Position numbers and translations under genes: made by a program | Assembly (NCBI GenBank): GCA_947652115.1 | Contig: OX393567.1 | Span: 21,514,706-21,578,705, forward strand | Source of the DNA: Blastomussa wellsi | Lineage: Eukaryota; Cnidaria; Anthozoa; Scleractinia; Plerogyridae | Length of the DNA stretch: 64,000 nucleotides | Reading direction: 5' to 3' | Part shown: positions 1 to 14,500 of the stretch, piece after piece | Layout of the letters: each line of letters begins with the position of its first letter | How positions within the stretch are numbered: position 1 is the stretch's first letter | Notes under the pieces: generated by a model | Databases searched by the model: none | What the model saw: the letters and a program-made list of their open reading frames with translations, nothing else | What the model was told of the DNA's origin: nothing

Positions 1-835
1 GCAAGCTCTTGCCTCTTCGTTTTATTTATATTGCAAAATATTACCCAATTTTGCATAAGTGCACAGAGAATTTTTTGCTGGGGGGGGGGGGGGGGGGGGG
101 TGGGGGGGGTTGGGTGGGTTGAAACCATTTGCAGCCTCTGGCCTGTACACCTATGCAGTTTGCAAAATTTTTGGAATCTTCCCTGGATCCCGCCACGTTG
201 AGAATCTCGCTTCCCGCCCTCTCTTCTCCTGCCCCCTGTACACCTCACTCCCACTATTCTCCAAGGTTCCCACTCCCCTGTCCCCTTCCACGGAGAACAG
301 AAAAACTGCAAGAGAGAGAGAGTGGTTGGCAAAGAGTTTGTTGTCATGGCTCATTTTTGCCCCTTGCTACATTTGACTTGATACTGCAAACTGGGAATAA
401 GACCGTAAGTGTCTTGCATAAAACTCAATATTCTGTTTAGGGTCAAGTGACATAAAATCTTGGGCACCCTGGCTTCCCCTTTTGTAAAATTTCCATAATT
501 TCCCACCATAATCAGGTTGGGTTATTCAGAGTATGACTGCCAGCTTCCCACAACAGAACTGTATATTCCATACTTACTGGTCAGACAGTGTTGTTAAAAT
601 ACATTTTAATGTCCAAAGAACTTGTTTTTTTTTACTGGAAATTGTTAATAATCAGAGGGAGGGGGCTTACCTAAGCTGTTTCTAAGCTTTCTGCATTACC
701 GAAAAACTTCAAGAAATCAATGCTGAATAAATGGAATTAACCTGACCTTTTGTCTTATGTTGTTCTGGTAATGTTCAAAACTGGGAATCTTATGAGCGTC
801 AAGAACAGAGGTACATGTCAGGCTTGGTAAATAAC
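1..835. other. left-edge intergenic DNA
   Basis: No exon was recognised here. The stretch holds a G homopolymer tract of about 40 bases near 78-118 and AT-rich sequence. The short open frames over 59-440 have low-complexity glycine from the G tract and no family resemblance. A T-rich motif at 836-841 reads AATAAA on the minus strand and could be the distal poly(A) signal of the SNX8 gene, so 836-2507 may be its 3' untranslated region. A nearer candidate reads AATAAA on minus at 1570-1565. Confidence 0.4.
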
Positions 836-2507
836 TTTATTCAGAATTGAATCCATAATCCACAACTAAGTTATTCACTTCACTACAAAAATACAAAAGG
901 CTACGCAAACAGCTTTTCTAGTGGCTCACTTTTAGAATTTTTCATGCCTCTCTCCCAAAACAAATTGCCTGATCGCAGGTTATGCCAACCTGTACAAGCT
1001 GGTCTAACTTTTAACTCAGCAGACAAATAATTATTATACACCCTATCATGCAATAACTGTCACTGACTGGGGACTGTTTGTTGTGGCATAGTTTGAACAT
1101 TTTTACCTGTGTAAGAGACCCTAGCGTTTGACCATTTAATCGAAAGCTGCCAATATAATTCTCACAAAGTGGTTTCACAAATGAATGCATTGTGTTTTAT
1201 GTAATGAACAAGCACAATACATTTTTCTTCTTTTCTACAAAATAACTTTTCCATTACAATATTCTCCAACCAGCATCCTGATTATTTCTTATTTTCTGAT
1301 ATTAAAATTAGACAACTGTTTAGAAAATTCATCACACAGTGTAATTTAATCAAAACTGATTCTATTTGTTTTTGAATCGGTTTTGTTTTATTTATACAGT
1401 AGCTGTAAAGTGCCAAACTAAAAATCCAAATTATGTCTGAAAAATCATGTTCTCAAACAAAGAAGTTGCATAATTATAATACAACAAATAATATACACTT
1501 CATGTATATGAAGTTATCAATTTTTAGTAGTTATTAACTAAGGTTTACTATCTACATTAAGCCTTTTATTCAAATTTGACATGAATTCACAAACAGGCTT
1601 AAAAATCTTTGCAAAATTCTGAAATCTTGCTTATGGTCTAATGGTGTGAATCTCACATTTATGGTTAAGGCATTGCATTCAGTGGTGAACATTTCATCTA
1701 ACCTTGACTGCATGTGGTCGTAGAAAATAACCACCGAAACCAACTTAAAGGTAGCCTGCATACTGGTGACCCCTCACCAATCCCATTGCAGCTTTGTTGC
1801 CAAAACAAAAGCACTCCACCACCAAAAAAGTAATCGGTAACTAAATCCTGCCAGCTACGCAGGCTATCTCACAGATAGTCAATGGAAATTCCAAATGGGA
1901 GGGGAATAATGTATGAAGATAAACCAGCATTTCCAGAGGGGTGTGGGAGGGGATTATGGTTTCTGGAACACTGGAATCAACTCTTATTCTTTACAGACTA
2001 ATTCGGCCAGCCTGATCTAAATTTTCCCAGGCAGGGGGTGGGGAGCGTACTCCCATGTATGGATTCTCAGTCCTGAAATAGGGTATTCTCTTTTCCCCTT
2101 TTAGCATTGTGACCCTGGTGTGATCCTTAGATAACATTCCTGTAAATTATACTATTTAAAATTATAGCACATAAGCATCCAGGTAAACGCAAAGATATGT
2201 TCTGCTAAAATTGAACTACTCATTGAAGTATTCATGAAGTGATTTGTTAGCTATGTCACTTTTTGTCTTTGGCCTCAAAAGGTAACTATTTAGATTTCCT
2301 TCCTAAAACAGGGCTAGGGCTTTCAAATAATAACCTTTGCAGCACACGCATAATCTAGATTGACAGGACTGCCGCCCTCTCAATCCCATAAGCATATAAT
2401 GACAATAGGTACGACACGTGACTGAAATAATCAAATCTCCCAGAGTGCCTAAATGTCACTATTTCGACATTCGTGAACTGGAATGTTCATCAAATGAGAT
2501 CCTAACA

Positions 2508-5500
2508 TCACATTAAAGGAGGGGAACCAGGTGGAGATGATACAGGGGAACTGCTTGGAACTAAACCATCCACATGTGGCTCAAGTTCACTCCACACTTC
2601 ACCCACCTAGAGTAGTGATCAAGAAAACAAATAAATTAAAGATTATGAACAAAAGTAATGCAAAATGCCACAAAAAATGATTTTTAATACAAAAAAATTG
2701 AGTAATTCTGCTTACATTTGGGGGTGGGGTTAGAGTAGGAATAGCTATGTGCAGACAAATAATAGGCCATTTCTAAATTCCCTTTTCCTTCTGTTTCAAA
2801 ACAGTATGAAACCATTCAAGCGAAAATAACTTTCCTTTGCATGAAAATGAACAGGTAGGTAAAACACATTTTCAATATGAATGGTTTCGCATTTAAGACT
2901 CAAGCTCTTTTTGACACTGAGGCAAAAGAGAACACAGAAATGGCCTAGTGAGCAAAAGTGATGCATCCTGAGGTGGTCAAAGGTGTTGATGTCTGAAATG
3001 GAACAAGGCCAACTTGTCACAGCTGGTTTAGGGTACCTCAGGTGTCAATGGGTTCAACCACAACAAAGGTGTCAACCACAACATACAAACCAAATGACCC
3101 ATCAGATCAGAGCTTATCCCAACTTTCTTAGCATGAAGTGACTAGAAGTAGTTCTATTCCCCCATGGATGCGACGCAAGTCCATCACAGTGCTACCCACC
3201 GCATTAAAATTCACTGGTATGCAAATACACCTTTGTGGCATATACCCCAGCCAAGCTTCAAACCTGGACCAATGGAAGTATTTTTGCCCTGAATGGAGGC
3301 TTATGATGGCTATAACACATCTCACCTCTTTGTGTCCTACTATCTGGGATGATATCATTTTTTGTAAGGCAATGGCCAATATCTTCATGTTAGCATGAAT
3401 CAACTGCGTCTCCAACTGTAGACAGTGAAGCGAATAAAAGTTTCTGTTTTCCATGTTACTGATGTCTGTCTCTTGTTCAACTATTTTGGACTCAAGCTGA
3501 TCCACAGCATGTTCCTGTCCCTTTGCTTGGGCAGTAATCTGACGCTTTTTAATCTGCTGCATCTTTTGAAGTGAGTTTTGGTGGTCTTTTAACACTCCCT
3601 TTTCATGTCGTTCACAGAGTTCCTGGAGCAATAAATTTAATAAAACCCATTACCCTCTGATAATATCAGTATACATCAGGGAAAAGGTTTATCCATAAAC
3701 TTGTATTTGCATTTTGACTAATATAAAGACAACAAATGCAAAGAAATTTGCAATGACTGCAAATTTTGGAATTATTCCATACCATTTTCAGACTCAAAGA
3801 AACATACAACATTAATAAACAAGTGAAAAACAGCCGTGTGCTGTTTTTCACTTGTTTATTAATGTCGAAATATTTTTGAAAAGTTACTTATTATAAGTGG
3901 TAGATATTCCATACCCTGTAACTGGAAGTTAAGTCCAAGAATAAGGCTAAATACTCGACGGCACCGGTATCTTCTCTTTTAAACTGGTGAGAAATGAAAT
4001 GATAAAAGAACTCCTTTGAGGAAGACATTCCATTTTAAGTACACTATAAGATGCACATAGTGTGTGATACAATAATGGTTGCATTATTTGGGGAGCAGGG
4101 TTGGTGTAGAGGTAGAGCGCTTGCTTTCCACCAATGTGGCTAATGTTCGATTCCTGGCCCCGGCATCATATGTAGGCTTTCGGAATTCAATGATTCTTCC
4201 AGGACTTTCATAATTTTCCATGACTCCAATTTGGCAATTTTCTTGGAAATTGTCAAACATTTTGTTGATAATGAGTAACTTCTTCCCATTTTGTGCATAA
4301 ACAAAAACCGCCTGCTTATTTTGTACAATCCAAGTTATTTTTCATGAGCTTTCATGACACAGACATTCCATGACTTTCTATGGTTGGAAAATGCTATTCT
4401 AAAATTCCACATAATTTTTCAGAAAGACTGACTTAAAGAAAAAGATATGGCCTGTCAAAACTGAAGAACCCATTAAACTTTCCAAGCTACAGAAGAGAAG
4501 TCAATGTGACGTCATCAGGCAATTATTAGGTGTCTATTCACCTTGAATGGGGTGTTATTTTTTTAGGCTCTTTTTAGGACCAGAGTTTGAGATCCTTTCG
4601 AGAACATATCTATAACATACTTTCAGGTGATCTGTATCTCACATCTATCTCATGGTGGCCAATTCACATTATCAACCCAGTTGATAAAACAAAATTATAT
4701 GAATAAGAAGAGCTCATTCAGATTTGAAGCTGGTGGTATGGTTCATAGTAGGTGTCCTTCACTTACCCAAGTAGCTCCTCTTTCAGAAAGCTTGGAGTAA
4801 TAAGGTGTGATTCCAGTAAAGCCATGTTTAAGGTGGCCCCATGTGCTGTCGTTACCACTTGCCCATACTGTTGTTGGGTGTGGTTCATTGCTAAGAGCAC
4901 TGAAAATGATAAAAGTAGTCTAACATTTACATTTTAACGTCTAAAATTACTTATTTTTGATCTTTTTTCAATAGCCTTAAATGCAGGGGTTTCAATAACA
5001 TTTTGAGTTAGGCAGTTGATTTGAGTAGAGTAACAGTGACATTTCTTTAATTAATTATGAGCGAAGTAGCCAATGCTTGTTGTCAGCTTTTGGGGCTTGT
5101 TGAAAGCAAGGTGCGTCCGATGTGTCAGGGTGGGGGGCATGGTGCTGCAGCAATATATCACAGCATACAAACAAGTCCAGTTGCTTAAACCTCTCAGTTC
5201 CAATGGGTTTGATTCCTGTCGGGGACTCAGAATTTTTCTTTGTCCCACGCTCGTGTCATGTTGATTAATTAATCTCTCACATTAAATTTATCGAGCTGAA
5301 AATTTGCCATCACTCTCATTTCCACAACTCATGATGATAGCGACATTGCTGATCCTAGCAGTATGCGGGACGCGTGTCACATAAGAACTCAGTAAAAATG
5401 ACCTAGCTCTCCATGAGTTGTCGTAGCTCAGTGGATAGAGTGCCCTCCCAGTGTTCGGGAGGTCATGGGTTCAATTCCTGTCTGGGACTCAGAATTTTTC

Positions 5501-8500
5501 TTTGTCCCACGCTCATGTCATGTTGATTAATTAATCTTCCACATTAAATTTACCGAGCTGAAAATTTGCCATCACTCTCATTTCCACAACTCATGATGAT
5601 AGCGACATTGCTGATCCTAGCAGTATGCAGAATGCGTGTCACATAAGAACTCAGTAAAAATGACCTAGCTCTCCATGAGTTCTCATACCTCAGTGGATAG
5701 AGCGCCCGCCCGGTGTTCGGGAGGTCATGGGTTCGATTCCTGTCTGGAATTTTTCTTTGTCCCATGCTTTTGTCATGTTGATTAATTAATCTTTTTAATA
5801 CTATTAGTATCCTTTCCAATTCAGTGATTCACAGTTAATTTGGTGCATCAAAATCATAGTTGCCACAGCCACAGGATCTTTAAATTCCTTACTTTTCCCT
5901 GACAAATGAAAAAATTTCCCTGACCAACTACATTGGAAAAATATCACAAATTAGTCCTGGTAATGGCCTCCAACTTCCCATCACATCCAACCTCTCCGCC
6001 CACTTATTACACCAAAACATCACTGAATTGGCAAGAAAGAAATTAGTACTCTTAAAATTTCACTTTTCCCTGATTTCTCTCAAAGACTTAAAACTTTCCG
6101 TGACTCGAAAAGAAATTCCCTGACTTTTCCCTGACCTTGAAGAATTTTTCCCTGACCATTTTTTAGACCTGTGGCAACCATGAAAATATATACAGTTTTA
6201 TCTTATCCTGGGACAGGGAGAAACTCCCACATTAAAGGGATGAGGACGCTCTTTGGGCAATTTGAATTCAACCACTAAAGGAGACCAATCCACTGGGAAT
6301 GAATGAAGCTTTTTTCTGATGTATGAAGTCTCTATACGAGCCTAGTGGTACATCAGACTGGAGCTTATCCCGGTTTCCATAGCATGAAGTAACAGAGAGT
6401 ATTTTTACTTCCCCCTGGATAGGATGCAGGGTTACCCCCAGAGGTAAATTCACTGGTACCCATTTATATGCCAGGGTGGAGAGAGGCACTGTGCAAGTAA
6501 AGTGTATTGCCCAAGAACACAACACAGTGCCCCAGCAGAGGCCCTAAACCTGACCGTCCGATCTGGAGTTTAGGGTACTAACCATTAGGCAGATGCGCCT
6601 CTGATGCATAAAAATAACGATATACATTCCATCCAGGGGTATTTTTAATACAACAACAGCTTTATTTATCCCTTATTTTTTTTAATTACATTAAATTACA
6701 GTAACATTAAATAATAATTAAATTAAGAATAAGGGTAACTGACAACCTGAAATAACCTGAAATAGTTATAAATGCCAGGTTGCCAGTTAATTATATACAT
6801 ATATTACAGTTTGAAGTTGGTAGCTAACTAAAGTAAACACACACAAACACATTAAATACCACAAAAGAAAATAAGGAGATTAACATTAAATAAAATTGTA
6901 TGACTTCATTAACCTACAGCTATTTGCCTAGAAACAACGGTCGGGAATATTATGAAGTCATCAAATTTCATTAATAATTGCTAGTATAATGTTCTTTCAG
7001 ATTTGATTTAAATGAGGAAAGGGAGGAACTTTTGAGATCTTCATCTATAGAATTCAGTATCATAGGGCCTTGGAAACGAATATTGAATTTTCCATAGTTT
7101 GTTCGTACCTTAGGAAGATAATAAGACAATTCAGAAGCAAGCCGTGTATTATAACTATGGACCTTGTCTACTTTAGTAAAGAAGGAATTGAAAACAGATG
7201 GTAGCAGCTGATTATGATATTTATACATAAAAACTCCAATATGGTACTTGACAAGATCAGGGAATATAATTATACCTAGTAACTTAAACAGGGGATTAGA
7301 ATGATGATCGAAGCTTGAAAAAGTAATCACCTGAACAGCCTTTTTTTGCAGAATATAGATTGGTTGAAGAGTAGTATTGTAAGTACTATCCCAAGCAATT
7401 AATCCATAAATTAGAAAAGGATAAATAAGTGTATAATATAAGCTTTTCAGAATGTCTTTAGTGATGTAATGACGAATTTTGCTGAGAATGCCAATTCCTC
7501 TTCTAACCTTTTTCTGGACACATGCAACTTGTTTTTTCCAACTTAGGTTTGAATCAATCATGAGCCTCACATATTTAATAAAGTACCCTCTTTTAAGCTG
7601 ATGATTATTAATACTTAGGAGAAAAACTAAATCTTTGGATATTTCTTTGTGGAGGATGAAACAAAACATAATTTGATTTATCTATATTAAGCGACAATCT
7701 ATTAGCACAAAGCCAGATGTAAACATTTTTCAATTCACAATTTACAGTGGTTTCAAGAGCCGAAAGATTTTTAGCTTCATAAAACAGGTTAGCATCATCT
7801 GCGAAGAGGTGAAAGTCAAAACCTCCTGGTTGGCAATTTTCTTGATTCTTATCATCAGTCTCATTTATAAAATAATGGTATTTTATACAACACACATACT
7901 GATCATTTAAAGCAACTATAGAAAGTTAATAAGTTTCTTCAAAAACTCACGTAAGTTCCTTGGCAAACTGAAGCATGTCTGAAGAAAATCCTGGTTATGA
8001 CAAAAATAAATGTGCAAAAGGAAAAAGCTAAATAATTATTTAAACATACATTCTTATTCTTGTGAATAAAGTGCTGTTGCATTCTTGAGTGGCATTAAAA
8101 TGGCATTCAGTGTGCAATAAATGGTTTTTATTCCCGGCTGAGCTCAAACTTCTCACACACTGAAGGGGGGCTGGGCTCAAATATGGATATCAGAGGTCAC
8201 ATTCCATTATGTGACCCAGTTTCTTGTCCTTGCCATAAGAAGTAAATAAAATGCTGTTGCATTCTTGTGTGGCAGACAAATGAAATTTAGTGTGTGAGAA
8301 ACAATATACAATTCTTTTCTCATTGTAAAAGTAATGTTTAACAGATAACTAACCAAGTGCTCTTGCAGTCATCCTGTCAGCGACATCTTTTAGTTTTTCC
8401 ACACTGTTTTGAATGGCTTGAATTTGTAATCGGCTACTTTGAAAACTAGCTTGTGTATCCATGGGAACTAGTTCCTAAACAATGTTACAACAAAATAATA

Positions 8501-11500
8501 GTAAAAGTTAAGAAAAATAAGTTATTAAAAAAGTGTAATATTTTATTGGTTTGGTGAAAAAACGACAGCGACATTTTTCCCAACCTGAAACACCCAGTGA
8601 GTCTTTGGTCAGAATCATGTTCTTTTACCCTTTCCATTCCCACTTATTTTTCGGTCATGTAATAACTTTGTTATTAACCAAGTTTCCTTGGGACTGCAAC
8701 AGGAGAATATCAACCATCTGTCTTCTTTGAATGAACCTAGCTGCAGTCAGTCTGTAGTGTAAAGACCTTGGCCTGATATTCTCACCCTAAAGCCCTCGTG
8801 CTTGGTTAATAAGAAGTATTTACAACACAACTAAGACAGCTAATTAGTACAAAAAATAATTATCATACATTTCTTATGGACCAACGTACCGGTAACTCGG
8901 AAGTTGTACTGGTAGAATAGAGTGATTTTCAATTGAGTGTAGTGAAACTAAAACTACAGTAAGCAGTCTGGCCAATCACAATGGATGCAGACAATCCAAT
9001 GAACCAATAAAAACTTGGAGGAAATACGTGCAGCTGAAGCAAAACCAGTCACAACTGGTTTTGCTTTAATTGACTTCTGCTTGGTTGGAAAAGTGGTGCA
9101 AGACTTTTTAACCAATCAATAAAGTGAAAACGGCTCTATTATCTTTTCTGCATTGAATGAATACAGTGAGGATTGTTCTGATAAGGCTTGCGGCCACCTT
9201 ATTATAATTACAGCCTTGTATTATTATTGAATGAAGTAAACTTTCAATTGGTAATGTTTTATGTTGCCTTCAAATCAAAGGAAACTTTGAAATAATAGTT
9301 TATCAAGGAAGAAGAGACTGAAAATACACTGAAAAGAAACAAGGATGGCTTTGAATGAGGAAGATTGAGAAGGACTGTAATAGACAAATGTGAAAAAAAT
9401 AGGCTAAACGTTTCATGCCAAACTGCGTCATCTGTGACAGAGCTCCTTTAATTTATTGTTAGACTATTACCTTAGCTTTTGAGGCAAGAGGACTGGACAT
9501 AAATTCATCAGGCATTGATTTAAACTGATCCTTTAATTTCTGACCAATATCCTGTGAAAAATCAAACACCCATGAAAACATGATTCTGAGACTGGAAGTC
9601 TTTATGAAGTAATTAATTATAGGGCAGGAAACTTTGGTTGCCCAAAAAACTTGGTAATGTAACTTTTCCATTCTGACAAGGGCAAATAAGATCCCAGTTG
9701 TCTGAATGGACAACCAAGTTGTAGTGGTCTGACTTAAATAAATCAATAAACCTTTTTACCTGAATTCGGAAACAGAATAAATGTGCCTTCCCTTTGATGC
9801 TTTCCCTTAAAAATAAGTAGCTCTTACTGATGTTTTAGGTTTTGGTTTCATAAGTTATTTACAGTTTATTTTCCAAAACAAAACTAACCACCTTTATCAC
9901 ATTTCCCTGTGTTGTTCTTTTCGTTGTTTTGGTTCAGACAAGTAAAATACAGACTGCACTTGTCTGAAAGTACAACTTAATACTAAGGGGCATAATGTGA
10001 ATTTTGTGAGCTTTAACAATTATATTACAGGATTAAACCTAATTAGAACCACTACAACCCATCCACTCCCTCCCCCACCCCCAACCCCGTTAAGATATCT
10101 TATTGTTAGAAAACAAAATACTTACTGAACCCTTCACAGTAAGAAAGAAATTGACAATCTTGTCTTCACAGAGTACTGGATGCCTCACAACAAGCATTAA
10201 AAAACGCTTTAAGGCTCTCTTTCTGGCCTCGATAAACTCTTTGCTTGCTGTAGAAAGAACAAGGATAAACTCCGTAAACTGACAGTAATAAGCCCTCTGG
10301 ACAGTTCATAAAATCCAGTGGTTAGAGACCCATCTGTCTACTGACGAAAAAATATCCTTCTCTATCCAGCATTTATATCTAACTCACTAACATCATCCCA
10401 GAACATAGAACTTCTCATTCAAATAAGCAATCAACAAATCTACAAACAAATCTCTGATCAAAATGATTAATCAGAGCAGCTTTTTTACAGGATATCGTTC
10501 ATAAAAATCTTAAGTTATTTCTAGACATGACTTTTTTTCACTTTTCTTGACATTTCATTTTCAAACCTTTTTTGTACCACTTGACAACCATCCTGGATAC
10601 AAGCTTCCCCAGTTATAACTGCTTTTATGACCTTGTATAGGCCCAGGGCTTATAATCAGTTTACAATATTGTTTTAGTGAGCTTCTTAAATTATTTGCTG
10701 AATGAAGGCAAAAACCCTATTCAAGTACCGGTAGTTGAGAAAAAATAAAAATAGTAGGATAAATTATATTACTTTCATCAATTTTTACAATAATCTTCAA
10801 CATACCACCCATAAGCTTCTTTGGGGGAAGTGTTGGAATGAGGCGATATGGGAATCTCAGTAAGAGCATATCATGGAAGGCAACAAAGTCATTGTATCTC
10901 CTATTCACTGTGCAGTTATGTCTCTGCAACAAGATGAACAATCAAAAGGAATATCACGACAGACTGGTAATAATGGCCTGTAAGTGAATCAGCAGGAAAT
11001 TGAGAGTTTCTGTTGAGGAACTATCGGCTGATAGTTGCCCCGTGGAAATTTGATGTTCTTGAAACAAATATTTGCCCTCGAAGCTCCCTTCAAGGGCAAA
11101 TATGCTAGTTTTAAGGTGGCTCACGACAGTTTCCTGCAGTACATTCCAGCTCTTACACTTTGATGGCTCAGTACTAACAACATTGGTATCAAACAAATGC
11201 CCAATCATTGGTGAACAAGTTATGATTATTTTTGTGACATTTCTGGTTACCATAGCAAGGTTACCATAGCAACAGTATTACCTGCTAAAACACCTTTAAT
11301 TTAAAACGAGTGCGATGACCCCATAATTTAATTGATTAGCTTGTCAAGATACAACTTTTTCAAAGTTAAAAAAATCCTAGGCCGGAGTAGTTTCAGAGCC
11401 ACCTTAAATTTTTGAAAATTTAAAGTGGCTCTCAAACCGCTCCTAGTTATTTTTTAACTTTGCAGAAAGTTGTATCTTAGTATGCTAATCAAAATCAGGA

Positions 11501-14500
11501 ATAAAAAATGGGGGTCACCGAGCTTATTTTGGAGTTATAAGAACTTAAACCTAAATTTAAGGGTGTGTTTAACAAGTTATACTGTTGAATAATCAGTAAC
11601 ATCACAAAAATCATTCCAACTTGTTCACCAATGATTGGGCATTTGTTTGATACCATTATTGCAACATCAACTGGTAAAGAGCAGTTGTACTGAGCTGTCA
11701 AAGTATAATGGCTGGATTATGCTGGAAACTATCGTGAGCCACCTTAAAGGGGCAGAGTCACCATGAATAAAGCCAACTTTGGCAATGTATAACATTGCCT
11801 TCAAATCAAAAGAAACCGAGAAATAGCTCTTTACTAAGGTAGAAAAACACCAAAGATACACCACTGAACTAGGAAGAATAAAGGATGGATTTCAATGAAG
11901 AAGATTGAGAAGGATTGTAATTGACAAATTTGAAAAATTTAGGCTAAACTTTTCAAACTGTGTCATTCGTGACCGAGCTCCTTTAAGAACATCAAACTTC
12001 CAAGGGGCAACTATCACACTGATAGTTCTGAGGCAGAAACACTCTACAAACTAACATCTTGTTTCTACTGCAATCCGAAATGTACGAACAAACAAATATC
12101 AGGCAAGAAACCCTCTAAATGCAGATCAATCAAATAGCGTTTGAATGTTTTTTACCAAAAGCCTGGTTGTTTCCAAAAAAATTTCACGGACGGGCACTAT
12201 CCATCCGGGTATTTTACTCGGACGGGCACTATGCGGTGATAATGCCCTCCGCAGATGAACACTATCATGTGACGTGTTAGAATCAGAGAAAATTTAGTGG
12301 TGAACTACAATATGCGATAACTGTGTCTCATGAACAAAACATTACAATGGATCTTGCACATCAAAAAAGGACCAGGAATTAACAGGTCTGGATGACATCT
12401 TGCATGCCTTTACTATGTTACAACCACACAAAAAAGTATACTAAATAGGCCTATATATTAACCCATTGACTCCCAAAATGGCCGTAACCGGCCGTGACAG
12501 ACCTTGACCTTTGTTCTGCTTCTGACGTCATCAGCTTTGACCAAAATAGGAATCCCATTTACCCCAGTTCTGCAGGAGGGAAAGAGCTTTCCAATGTTAC
12601 CCAGATAATACTGATGGGGCTAATGGAGCTTGGAATATGCACAAAAACGCTTAGAATTTTCCGTCAAAAACTAGGGGCAAAATTTCCCTCACTTACCCTT
12701 GACTACTCCATGTTAAGTATTTCCCGTCTCATTGATGCTTTTGTGGCAATTCTTGAACCAAAAGCAAGCCCAGTAAAAGGCCAACAAAAGCATAAAAAAG
12801 ATATGAGGAAAGAGGAAAGGAGGTGGGTCACTTTCACTTTCACATCCAAAAACTATCTCGAAATTTTGATTTGTGCGCATGCCCGAGCTAAAATGTTGTT
12901 AAGTGAGATACTAGTGAAAAACCTGGCATGACTTTATTTTACAAATGCATTTTGGAGGAATTTGAAGCATATTTAGCCTGACTAGAAAATGTTCAAAATG
13001 TGTAAAAAGCACTTTTTTTTCCAAAACTCTCCAGGAGTCAATGGGTTAATTAAATCGCCTTTCCCAACCTACATATTTTGTACTTGAAAATTCACATGTA
13101 ACTTTTTTCAGCATGCACATTGCCAAACAAATGACTGCTTAAGCTTTATCCAAAATGCCTTGAAAGTAACATAAAACATAGTTAAATAATTTGTTGATCT
13201 CGAACTACTTACAAACTAATACATTTCTATTTGACAGTTCGTACCTTGCTAGAAACATGATACTCATTGTGTTTTAATATAATTCCTTTCTTTTCTGGTA
13301 CAAGTTCAACATCAACCGTATCCAAACCAACAAGTTCATCATAGTTGTAACCCAGAACATTTGGGTTATTTTCCCGCCTGTGCCGCACACTAAGAGTTTT
13401 GAGATCTGAGAGGTCTCCTAATGAAGGCTTTGGTAACTCTGCAAAATTTAAACAATAATTATAACAGCTTTTGACTCGCAATTTTATAACATACCCACAA
13501 TACACACTGAAGGTCTTCAAGTTACAGTGCAGACACTCAAACCGTGAACACTTGACATTTATTTTTACATTTTTTGGTATGATTATCCAATGAGGGCTCT
13601 TGATATAGCCCAAAGGATTAGTGTTTCCAGCACCTTCGAAAGCCAATTCATTTCTGTTTATATGAATGGCTAACATTGGATAACAGTAAAAAATGTACAA
13701 AAAAGATGAAGTGTTCATGGTTCGAGTAATAATTAGATGGCAAGCTAAAGGATTCTATCAGCTGATAGGTGGCAAAGGACAAACCCCCACATCAACTGTC
13801 AAATGAAACCAAAATTGAGCTGTCTGATTATCACAACATAAACCAGACATTGATCTGTTAATTGCTCCCAGGTCAGTATATCAAAAATTAAGAGTAGCTT
13901 TGTGAGGCAAATCAAATCAAGAGATTCCCTAATAACTGGTCACTGGCGTATGCCAAAGAATGATTCTGTGTGTCTGTCCATTCAATCAGATTGTGAGTTT
14001 GCCAACATTAGCCACTGGGACTATAGGCTACACTAAATAAATATAGCAGCCAACATGTTAGAACAATGTTGACAACGTCAATTGGTAATGTGTCTAACAT
14101 ATTTAGGTGTGCAGTACTGATTCAGTACTGTGTCCAGTATAACAATAAATTGTTGGATTCATTATTCTACCAATTCTCTGGCATCTTTGGTAACCTAGAA
14201 TAAGGGATCTTTTAGCAAAAACGCTTTAGTGTGGAAATAACTACCATCCTGTTTTACCTGAATCAGCAAACTGCTCCAGTGCTTTCTCGGATATACTTTT
14301 CCCTTGCTGGGCAAGAGCAGTTAATGCTAATGCTTTGTAGAGACCATCTCTTGTAATATATCCATCTTGTCTAGGATCTACAGCTTCCCAAATCTGTCCC
14401 AAAGAAAAGAAAATCAGAATTAATTTTGAAAAAAATCAAGTCAAAGAAAATCAGTGTATGGAACTTTTAGAAAATAAGATTGTCTGTTCCAGTCTCTATA

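Noticed and set aside
1570..1761. Minus-strand frame as the last SNX8 exon.
   Set aside because: The exon at 2606-2508 matches the SNX8 C-terminus (VWSELEP and a Ser/Pro tail) in the right phase, so this frame lies in the presumed 3' untranslated region.
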